A program made the position numbers and the translations under genes. This document shows positions 9,723-17,604 of a DNA stretch of 64,000 bases, one piece after another; position 1 is the first letter of the stretch, and each line of letters opens with the position of its first letter. A model generated the notes under the pieces. That model had not been told where the DNA came from, did not search any database, and was given only the letters and a program-made list of their open reading frames with translations. This DNA is from Polaribacter sp. Hel1_85 (GTDB lineage Bacteria > Bacteroidota > Bacteroidia > Flavobacteriales > Flavobacteriaceae), in NCBI RefSeq assembly GCF_000766795.1, contig NZ_JPDS01000003.1, positions 434,001 through 498,000 on the forward strand. The letters run 5' to 3'.

Positions 9723-11858
9723 CTATTCAATAATAATTTTCTTGGTAAAATACCCTAAATCAGAATCTATTTTCACAAAATATAAACCACTAGAAAGCTT
9801 ACTAACATCAATTTTTGTAGTTGAATCTGATACTTTTTTCACCAATTGTCCTGCTGTATTATATATTGTTAATTCTATACTTTCATTTTTAAACTCACTT
9901 GAATATTTCAAGTTAAAAATCCCATTTTCTATTACTGAAGGATAAATTAAAAATTCTGAAGAGATTGAATTATCTTCCACTGATAACACTTCACCTTGTT
10001 CATAAATTTCTTGTGTATATGCAATAGGTGATTGATGATCACGATACATAATTCCAGAACTACTTAAAGTTACAGGGTTACGAACAGTCATTAATGAATA
10101 AATAGGTTTGTCTGGTTGCCAAGTAAACACAGCATAACGCTCTATAAAATCAGTATCATCTAACATATTTATATAAGATTCTAATCCATCACCTGCTGCT
10201 TCATTCGAGGCAGGTTGACCAGTCCAAGTAGCACCATAATTAAATTCTTTTATCCAGATAGGTCGTTGCCATTTATCATGAATCGCTTTTAGCCAATTAT
10301 AAAAATTTGTTGGTGTCGTTTTTTTGTAATAATGCACAACAATATAATCTACACGATATCCTTTTGCTAACGCCTTTGTCATAAATTCATCACGCCAAAC
10401 ACCACCATTTGCATTGTCTTTATTCGCCGGTGAACCTAAACGCAAACCAGAAGCCAACATTGCTTCATATTTTTCAATAGCCTTATCAACAGTCATATTA
10501 GCTTGACTAGCTCCATCAGGTTCGTTGAACGCCATATAATGTGCGATATCCATTCTATTACCTAAAATTATTGCATTTGCAACAGAACCTCCACTCCACT
10601 GATTAGGTACAAATTTGGCATCACCCACATCTTCACCTGAAGTACCCCAGTTATAATGCCATGAATTGTCAAATTCTACGATTACATCTGTACCTTTACC
10701 TGCCATTCCTTTCTTATGAACATCAAACCAAGGAGAAACACGGATAAATGAAACTTTCTTTTGTAAATCTACGGGTAGAATAATTGCTAAATCATTATCA
10801 GCAGCTACATATACTTTACTTGCACCCGTACCATTTATGTTCTCTGCAAAAGTTACCATATATCCTTTTTCTAAAGTAAAAGATGACACCCAATTATCAT
10901 AAGCACCTAAAGTACCATTATAGTAACCAGCATATATTTCATATTCCTCTCCTGAAAAATTATAATCAGAATAAATTTTAAGAATAGGATCGTTTACCAA
11001 GGATGTAGTAAAAATATCTTGTGCATTATTAAGCTCTAATATTGCATCATCAATTATATTAGCAGCCGAATTACAATCAGCAAGTATTGTATTTACATTA
11101 TCTATTACCAACTGAAAAACATCAGCTGAAGATTGCGGATATTGATTATAACTATCTCCTATAATAGCAGCAGAAAGTAAACTTTCTGCTATTTTAACAT
11201 CACTTGTTAACAATAAACGATTTTCTTCGCCACTTAATAAAGAAATATTATCAAAATAGAATTGACCATTATTAGCATACATATAAAGTAACTGAATATC
11301 AATTTTAGCAATATCTTCAGCATCTTCTAAAAAAGGAACATCCGCTATCATTAGTTCTCCATTAACATAAATATCAACTTTATCTAAAGCAAAATCAATT
11401 TGAGTAGAAATTGTAAAGTTTGTATTTGCAGGAAATCTCGTTGCAGGTTCTCCAGCAACAAAACCACCAGGAACTCCATTCTCCATTGAAGTTGCATATT
11501 CAATGTTAGCATTTCCATTACCTAAAATAATAGTAGATAAATACTTACCTGTAGATGAAATTAAATGCACCCTACAATCCACTGAGGAACGTGTAGCAGA
11601 AACATCAAAAGAAAAAGAAGAATTGTCAGAAGTAGGATTAAAAGTATGATACACCGAAGGCATATCTATATTATGATCAAACTTTAATTTTCCATCAGTA
11701 ACGGTAACTCTCCCAGAAGTATTGTATTCTGTCCAACCAATAGACTGAGTAGTGCCGCCTTCAAAAGTATCATCAACCACACTTCCACAAGAACTTGTTT
11801 GCGCATAATTATTTGTAGCAAAAAGAAAAGCAATTATATATAAAAATTTTAGTTTCAT
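9723..11858 (-). CDS. GH128-type endo-beta-glycanase, multidomain, T9SS-secreted
   Basis: 711 residues with a Sec signal (YAQ, about 20). Domains are: an N-terminal lectin-like beta-sandwich (25-210); a helical spacer (about 215-290); a beta/gamma-crystallin-like module (292-378, YSDYNFSG...GYYNG...LGAYDNWVSSF); a GH128 (Glyco_hydro_cc-like) barrel (397-610); and a T9SS domain (about 635-711). Barrel motifs are SWHYNWG, AFNEPD (acid/base Glu446), LRLGSPA, VVHYY and PIWIKEFNYG (nucleophile Glu538). Characterised GH128 enzymes are endo-beta-1,3-glucanases; the substrate here is unproven. It keeps the canonical HYY segment that its two paralogues have changed to HDY. It follows the 722-residue GH128 by 50 bp, probably on one transcript. 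Its N-terminal module is almost identical in DNA to that neighbour's. Confidence 0.82.
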   Translation of the reverse strand: MKLKFLYIIAFLFATNNYAQTSSCGSVVDDTFEGGTTQSIGWTEYNTSGRVTVTDGKLKFDHNIDMPSVYHTFNPTSDNSSFSFDVSATRSSVDCRVHLISSTGKYLSTIILGNGNANIEYATSMENGVPGGFVAGEPATRFPANTNFTISTQIDFALDKVDIYVNGELMIADVPFLEDAEDIAKIDIQLLYMYANNGQFYFDNISLLSGEENRLLLTSDVKIAESLLSAAIIGDSYNQYPQSSADVFQLVIDNVNTILADCNSAANIIDDAILELNNAQDIFTTSLVNDPILKIYSDYNFSGEEYEIYAGYYNGTLGAYDNWVSSFTLEKGYMVTFAENINGTGASKVYVAADNDLAIILPVDLQKKVSFIRVSPWFDVHKKGMAGKGTDVIVEFDNSWHYNWGTSGEDVGDAKFVPNQWSGGSVANAIILGNRMDIAHYMAFNEPDGASQANMTVDKAIEKYEAMLASGLRLGSPANKDNANGGVWRDEFMTKALAKGYRVDYIVVHYYKKTTPTNFYNWLKAIHDKWQRPIWIKEFNYGATWTGQPASNEAAGDGLESYINMLDDTDFIERYAVFTWQPDKPIYSLMTVRNPVTLSSSGIMYRDHQSPIAYTQEIYEQGEVLSVEDNSISSEFLIYPSVIENGIFNLKYSSEFKNESIELTIYNTAGQLVKKVSDSTTKIDVSKLSSGLYFVKIDSDLGYFTKKIIIE

Positions 11859-11908
11859 TTCTTTTGAGTTTAAAGTTTAGTAATCTTTTTTCGATAGAAA
11901 AAGAACAT

Positions 11909-14077
11909 TTATTGTATAATAATCTTTTTAGTAAAGCTTCCTAAATGAGATTCTATTTTAACAATATATAATCCACTAGAAAGTGTTTTTACATCTATTT
12001 CTGATTTTAATCCAACTATTGTTTTTACCAACTGTCCAACAGTAGAATAAATATGTATGGTACTATCTTTAATTTCTTCTGAATATCTTAGGTTAAAAAC
12101 ACCTTCTGTTATTACCGTTGGAAACATTAAAACTTTAGATTTAATCAATTCATCATTTACAGATAATTGTGCTCCTTGTTCATATTCTTCTTGAGTATAT
12201 GAGGGGTTTTGTGATTCAAGATCTCGATAAAATTGCCCTGTAATATTTAGCTCTCCATCAGTAACACCACCAATACCTGTATTTTGTCCAAAGAAATAAT
12301 ACCAATTGTAACGTTCTATAAAATCTGCTTCTTCAAGGGCTTCTGTTAAACCTTTTATATTAGAATAACCTTGTTCTACTGTAAGATTTGCAGATCCAAA
12401 ATTTGGGTTACCATAATTATATTCTGTAACCCAAACAGGAAGATCGTATCGATCATGAAGTGCCTTAAAACGTTCTAAAAAGGTAGACTTAGAACGACGT
12501 ACATAATCATGTGCTGGTATAAAATCTACTCGATAACCACGTTCTACACAACCGTCCATAAATTCTTGAATCCAAGCACCATCATTAAAAGAATCACTTG
12601 TTGCACTATATTGCACGTTCTCTACTCCAGGTGCACCCAATCTAAGGCCTGAAGCTAACAGTTTTGGATAAGCTTCTAGAGCTTCTGCTACTGTCATATT
12701 GGATTGACCTTCGTTATCAGGTTCATTAAAGGCTAGAAGATGATTGAATGACATATTTTGCCCAGTTTCTTCCATTATTTCAAGTGATGTTCTAGAATCA
12801 CCTCCACTCCAAGACATTGGAACAAATTGAACTCCTTCTGCTTTCTGATCGGCTAATCCCCAACTATAATGCCAAGTTGTGTTATAATTATCTGCTGAAC
12901 TCCATTTTATATCTCCTCCTAAGCTTCCTTTTTTACCCACAGGATACCAAGGACTCACTCGTATGAATGAAATTGTATTCTGTAAATCAGCAGGCAAATT
13001 GATTTCTATTGCATTATCTTGAGCAATATATATTTTACTAAAACCTAACCCATTAATATCTGCTGCAAAAGTTGCCATGTATCCTTTTTCTAAAGTAAAG
13101 GAAACGCCCCAATCTTCGTAAGCACCTAATCCACCATTATAATATCCACAATAAACTTCGTTTACGCTCCCTGTAAAATTGTACTCACTGTATATTTTAA
13201 GAACAGGATCATTTATCCTAGAAGCTTCAAAAACATCTTGTGCAACTTGAAGTTCTGAAATAACAGTATCTATTGCTGTAGATACTGAATCACAATCAGA
13301 AAATATTGTATTTGCATTATCAATTACCAGTTGAAAAGCATCGGCAGCAGCTTGTGGATATTGATTATAAATGTTACCTATAGGTGCAGAACCTAATAAA
13401 CTTTCAGCAGCGTTTATATTACTTGTTAAAAGCAAACGGTTTTCGTCTCCACCTAATAAAGAAATATTATCAAAATAAAATTGACCATTATTAGCATACA
13501 TATAAAGTAACTGAATATCAATTTTAGCAATATCTTCAGCATCTTCTAAAAAAGGAATATCTGCTGTCATCAACTCTTCATTAACATAAACATCTACTTC
13601 TTTAGAAGCAAAATCAATTTGAGTAGAAATTGTAAAGTTTGTATTTGCAGGAAATCTCGTTGCAGGTTCTCCAGCAACAAAACCACCAGGAACTCCATTC
13701 TCCATTGAAGTTGCATATTCAATGTTAGCATTTCCATTACCTAAAATAATAGTAGATAAATATTTTCCTGTTGAAGAAATCAAATGCACGCGGCAATCCA
13801 CTGAGGAGCGTGATGCTGACACATCAAAAGAGAAAGTAGCATTCTCAGAGGTTGGACTAAAAGTATGATAAGCCGAAGGCATATCTATATTATGATTAAA
13901 TTTTAATTTACCCGACTCAACCGTAATTCGTCCAGAAGTATTGTATTCTGTCCAGCCATTAGATAAGGTTGTCCCATCATCAAAAGTATTATTTACAGTT
14001 ACTCCGCAGGTATTGGTTTGCGCAAAGCTATTAATAGAAAAAAGTAATGCTATTATGTACGTGTAATTTAGTTTCAT
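11909..14077 (-). CDS. GH128-type endo-beta-glycanase, multidomain, T9SS-secreted (paralogue 2)
   Basis: 722 residues with the same order as the 711-residue neighbour: Sec signal (SFAQ), lectin-like sandwich, helical spacer, beta/gamma-crystallin-like module (about 292-378), GH128 barrel (402-630) and T9SS domain (FPTVITEG...GLYIVKIES). Catalytic candidates are Glu452 in AFNEPD and Glu552 in WVTEYNYG. The segment after strand 6 reads PAHDYVRRS, where GH128 proteins usually have an aromatic after the His (HYY/HWY). That substrate-cleft change is shared with the 884-residue paralogue. It is the first gene of the unit and lies behind a shared-operator promoter. The barrel is closer to the 884-residue protein, whereas the N-terminal module is closer to the 711-residue protein. 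Confidence 0.82.
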   Translation of the reverse strand: MKLNYTYIIALLFSINSFAQTNTCGVTVNNTFDDGTTLSNGWTEYNTSGRITVESGKLKFNHNIDMPSAYHTFSPTSENATFSFDVSASRSSVDCRVHLISSTGKYLSTIILGNGNANIEYATSMENGVPGGFVAGEPATRFPANTNFTISTQIDFASKEVDVYVNEELMTADIPFLEDAEDIAKIDIQLLYMYANNGQFYFDNISLLGGDENRLLLTSNINAAESLLGSAPIGNIYNQYPQAAADAFQLVIDNANTIFSDCDSVSTAIDTVISELQVAQDVFEASRINDPVLKIYSEYNFTGSVNEVYCGYYNGGLGAYEDWGVSFTLEKGYMATFAADINGLGFSKIYIAQDNAIEINLPADLQNTISFIRVSPWYPVGKKGSLGGDIKWSSADNYNTTWHYSWGLADQKAEGVQFVPMSWSGGDSRTSLEIMEETGQNMSFNHLLAFNEPDNEGQSNMTVAEALEAYPKLLASGLRLGAPGVENVQYSATSDSFNDGAWIQEFMDGCVERGYRVDFIPAHDYVRRSKSTFLERFKALHDRYDLPVWVTEYNYGNPNFGSANLTVEQGYSNIKGLTEALEEADFIERYNWYYFFGQNTGIGGVTDGELNITGQFYRDLESQNPSYTQEEYEQGAQLSVNDELIKSKVLMFPTVITEGVFNLRYSEEIKDSTIHIYSTVGQLVKTIVGLKSEIDVKTLSSGLYIVKIESHLGSFTKKIIIQ

Positions 14078-14151
14078 TGGTTTTAATGTTATAATTTAAA
14101 CTTAATAGTAACCTAACACTTTTAAAAAATGTTTTTACATCTTACTTGTAA

Positions 14152-14207
14152 CAAAATAAAGATTTACAATTAGTTTAAAATTCTCAATTAAGGAGTCAAT
14201 TTGTTGC
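14152..14207 (-). promoter_or_regulatory. PUL operator + promoter for the two-gene GH128 unit
   Basis: The motif at 14207-14181 (minus) begins GCAACAAAT, has the core ACTCC and ends AATTGAGAA. It lies 21 nt before TTATTTTG (14159-14152). The start codon is at 14077. The gap 14208-14473 upstream of it holds nothing else that I can identify. Confidence 0.8.
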
Positions 14208-14473
14208 TGAGATTTTAAAGAATTACCTTTTATCAAAAAGATATTTACATTGATCGATAGCTCGTTATTTACCAATACTGATGGATAAATCTTATCCTTA
14301 GCAACCATTCTTAATTTCAAATTATTGAAAACAGTATTTTACTATATAATCTAAAGGTTTTAAAATATCTATTTAGATTTTTATCAAAAAAATGCAACAT
14401 TGTTCTTAGAAAATTTATCTAACTTTTTATTACAAGTCTAAAATAAACTCAAAAGAAAACAATCTAAAAACAA

Positions 14474-14505
14474 AAAAAGGTAGCAATTTAAAATCACTAC
14501 CTTTT
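14474..14505 (-). terminator. Hairpin after the 884-residue GH128 gene
   Basis: The stem AAAAGGTAG/CTACCTTTT with a 13-nt loop ends about 40 bp past the stop at 14545, and the A-run on the plus strand gives a U-tract on the transcript. Confidence 0.7.
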
Positions 14506-14544
14506 ATTTATTAATTCTGTAACGTTATTTTAGTGGATTAAATT

Positions 14545-17199
14545 CTATTGAACAAGAATTTTCCCTCTTTCCATTGATTTAATATTTTGAGCATTCATAT
14601 AAGTGGCATGAAAAATAAAAATACCTTTTTGTTTTCTTGACGGAACCCATGCTTCCTCCATATTAGATGTAGTGAATATAAGTTGTCCACTTAAGCTATA
14701 AATATTCAAAGTATAATTAGATCTATTTTCTAATAATGTTAATGGTTCAAAATTAGGATTTGATGAATCAATTAGACTTGGGTAAAGTAATCTTGATGTT
14801 GTTAACGTTTCTATTTCAACTTTTTTTAAAGTAGAACTTTTTGATTGGGTACTAAATCCTGAACTATCATCATTAACAGACGTTAATTTCCACTGTACAA
14901 ATGTACCATTCCAACTACTTGGACCTACTGAAACTTCTTGAGATCCATTTATATTTAACCTTGTGTTGAGTTGTCTATTCTGAATAAACCAGTTATCTCC
15001 TATAGGTATTAGCTCCCATTGTACCAAATTACCAGTAAACGAAGAGTTTATGATTCTAACAGAAGCTTCATCATTTACAGTAGTAGACATTGCTTGTAAC
15101 TTCAATCCATTAGCAACATTCTGTATATAATAATAACCATTACCTGCATCTATAATATCCCAAAACCCTTTCCATCCAGTTACATCTGTTCCTGAAGTTA
15201 ATACATCTGTATCTTCATCATTAGTTCTTAATCTTACGTCTGTAGCAACATGGTCTATAAAAAATCTATTAGGTTGGCTAACAGGTTCAAATTCCCCTTC
15301 GTATACGTCTTGAGTATATGAGGGGTTTTGTGATACCAAGTCTCTATAGAATTCTCCAGTAATATTTAGTTCGCCATCTGTAATACCACCTATACCTGTA
15401 GATGACCCAAAGAAATAATACCAATTGTAACGTTCGATAAAATCAGCCTCTTCAAGAGCTTCTGTCAAGCCTTTTATATTAGAGTAACCTTGCTCTACTG
15501 TAAGATCTGCAGATCCCATGTTTGGATTTCCATAGTTGTATTCTGTTACCCAAACTGGAAGATTATATCTGTCATGAAGGGCTTGGAAACGTTCTATGAA
15601 GGACGATTTGGAACGACGTATATAATCATGAGCTGGAATAAAATCAACACGATAACCACGTACTACACATGAGTCCATAAATTCCTGAATCCAAGCACCA
15701 TCATTAAAAGAATCATTTGTTGAGCTATATTGTATATTTTCAACACCAGGAGCACCTATTCTAAGACCAGAGGCCAATAGTTTAGGGTAAGCCTCCAAAG
15801 CTTCTGCTACTGTTAAGTTCGACTGATCCGAGTTGTCGGGTTCATTAAAAGCCAAAAGATTATTAAAATTCATATTCTCTCCAGCTGACTCCATATTTTG
15901 TAGCGATGTCCAACTGTCAGCTTTACTCCATGCCATTGGCACAAATTGTAGATCTTCTGTCTTTTCTTTATCTAATCCTAACCCCCAATTGTAGTGCCAT
16001 GTGGTATTATAATATTCTGGTTCAGTCCATTTCACATCATTTCCTAAGGCTCCTTTTTTACCTACAGAATACCATGGACTAACACGTATGAATGAAATAG
16101 AATTTTGCAAATCATTAGGTAAGTTAATTTGCAAGTCATCATCTTGAGCAATATATATCTTACTAACACCTAAACCATTGATGTCTTGTGCAAAAGTAGC
16201 CATATACCCTTTTTCTAGAGTAAATGATACAGCCCAGTCTTCATAGGCTCCTAAACCTCCATTATAATAACCACAATAAACTTGATATTCATCACCAATT
16301 AAATCAGATCCATTATACATTTTTAATACAGGATCATTAACTCTAGAAGCTTCAAATGTTTCTTCCGCTGTTTGTAGTTGAGCAATTGTACTATCTATTG
16401 AAGTAGAAGAAGCATTGCAGTTAGAAAGTACTGTATTTGCTGTGTCAACTACCAATTGAAAGGCATCTGCCTCAGATTGTGGATATTGATTGTAAATAGT
16501 ACCTATAGATGCGCTACTTAGTAGGTCTTCTGCCAATGATACATCACTTGTTAGCTGTAAACGATTTTCCTCTACATTAAACAAAGATATATTATCAAAA
16601 TAAAACTGACCACTATTGCTATACATATAAATTAATTGAATATCAATTTTAGCAGCATCGCCAGCATCTTCTAAGAATGGAGTATCAACCTTAACAAGAA
16701 CTCCATCAATATAAAAATCAACTGTTTTAGAAGTAAAATCTATTTGAGTAGAAATAGTGAAATTTGTATTACTAGGGAAACTCACAACGGGGACTCCTTC
16801 TATAAAGCCACTTGGGACATCACTTTCCATTGTGGTTGCAAATTTTATAGTTGCATTTCCTTTACCCAAAGCAACACTAGATATATATTCTCCTGTAGAA
16901 GACAATAAATGTACTTGACAATTTACAGCTGTACGCGTAGCTGATACATCAAAAGAAAAAGAAGAATTTTCAGATGTTGGTGTAAAAGTAGTATAAGCAG
17001 AAGGCATTGTTGAATTATGATCAAACTTCAATCTATCAGAGTCTAATGTAACTTGACCTGATGTGTTGTATTCTGTCCAATTTGAGGGTAATGCTCCAGT
17101 ACCATCAAATGTTTCGTTGATAATTGTTCCACAATCATTAGTTTGCGCAAAATTGTTAATGGTGAAAAAAATGACCATTAAATAAAATAATTTTTTCAT
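14545..17199 (-). CDS. GH128-type endo-beta-glycanase with added ricin-like domain, T9SS-secreted
   Basis: 884 residues with a Sec signal (NFAQ, about 19). It has the same lectin-like sandwich, helical spacer, beta/gamma-crystallin-like module (about 292-378) and GH128 barrel (401-630) as the two downstream genes. Glu453 (AFNEPD) and Glu553 (WVTEYNYG) are the catalytic candidates, and the HDY variant segment is present (PAHDYIRRS). It differs by an extra beta-trefoil/ricin-like module at about 645-785, with repeats such as GYYYIQNVANGLKLQA and NWFIQNRQLNTRLNI. Similar modules occur on secreted agarases and other marine glycanases and may bind carbohydrate. The C-terminal 90 residues (RLLYPSLI...SLSGQL) resemble a T9SS domain, though a less standard one ending in KILVQ. 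It is transcribed alone behind two copies of the shared operator. Confidence 0.82.
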   Translation of the reverse strand: MKKLFYLMVIFFTINNFAQTNDCGTIINETFDGTGALPSNWTEYNTSGQVTLDSDRLKFDHNSTMPSAYTTFTPTSENSSFSFDVSATRTAVNCQVHLLSSTGEYISSVALGKGNATIKFATTMESDVPSGFIEGVPVVSFPSNTNFTISTQIDFTSKTVDFYIDGVLVKVDTPFLEDAGDAAKIDIQLIYMYSNSGQFYFDNISLFNVEENRLQLTSDVSLAEDLLSSASIGTIYNQYPQSEADAFQLVVDTANTVLSNCNASSTSIDSTIAQLQTAEETFEASRVNDPVLKMYNGSDLIGDEYQVYCGYYNGGLGAYEDWAVSFTLEKGYMATFAQDINGLGVSKIYIAQDDDLQINLPNDLQNSISFIRVSPWYSVGKKGALGNDVKWTEPEYYNTTWHYNWGLGLDKEKTEDLQFVPMAWSKADSWTSLQNMESAGENMNFNNLLAFNEPDNSDQSNLTVAEALEAYPKLLASGLRIGAPGVENIQYSSTNDSFNDGAWIQEFMDSCVVRGYRVDFIPAHDYIRRSKSSFIERFQALHDRYNLPVWVTEYNYGNPNMGSADLTVEQGYSNIKGLTEALEEADFIERYNWYYFFGSSTGIGGITDGELNITGEFYRDLVSQNPSYTQDVYEGEFEPVSQPNRFFIDHVATDVRLRTNDEDTDVLTSGTDVTGWKGFWDIIDAGNGYYYIQNVANGLKLQAMSTTVNDEASVRIINSSFTGNLVQWELIPIGDNWFIQNRQLNTRLNINGSQEVSVGPSSWNGTFVQWKLTSVNDDSSGFSTQSKSSTLKKVEIETLTTSRLLYPSLIDSSNPNFEPLTLLENRSNYTLNIYSLSGQLIFTTSNMEEAWVPSRKQKGIFIFHATYMNAQNIKSMERGKILVQ

Positions 17200-17277
17200 A
17201 TTGGTAAAAGTTTAAGTTAGCATTATAATCAACAACTGTATTAAACTGATAATCAGAGTTGAATTATAAATATTCTT

Positions 17278-17333
17278 TAAATTAAACATTTATAAATGAA
17301 GTAAAAATATCAATTTAGGGGTAAATTTGTTAC
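17278..17333 (-). promoter_or_regulatory. PUL operator, proximal copy upstream of the 884-residue GH128
   Basis: The motif at 17333-17307 (minus) begins GTAACAAAT, has the core ACCCC and ends AATTGATAT. The position 21 nt downstream (17285-17278) reads TTAATTTA, a poor -7 element. The site matches well but its own promoter is doubtful. Confidence 0.6.
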
Positions 17334-17440
17334 TATATAATTGTAGATTATTATATGTTTTCGTTTGAATATTTACAAAAAACACCTTCATATATGGCAT
17401 TAAATGTATTTAACAGTATAGAAACATAAGTTATTTACAT

Positions 17441-17497
17441 CAAAATAAGCATTTAAAAACGAGTTAAAACTCTTAATTAAAAGAGTCTTTTTGTTGC
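17441..17497 (-). promoter_or_regulatory. PUL operator + promoter, distal copy upstream of the 884-residue GH128
   Basis: The motif at 17497-17471 (minus) begins GCAACA, has the core GACTC and ends in a shifted TTAAGA. Spacing to TTATTTTG (17448-17441) is 22 nt, one more than elsewhere. The start codon is 242 bp downstream, so this promoter would give a long leader. The rest of 17200-17604 shows nothing else. Confidence 0.6.
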
Positions 17498-17604
17498 AAG
17501 AGATTTAATAACTTAAAATATAATGAAGATCATTACATAACTGATTTACTTTTATTATCTAAAAATTAGTAAATAATTTTCACATTATAAATATCTATTT
17601 TTAA

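Noticed and set aside
14135..14320. 61-residue open frame on the minus strand between GH128 genes
   Set aside because: It runs across the operator and -7 box of the downstream GH128 unit, has no recognisable domain and no good start context; I treat it as non-coding.
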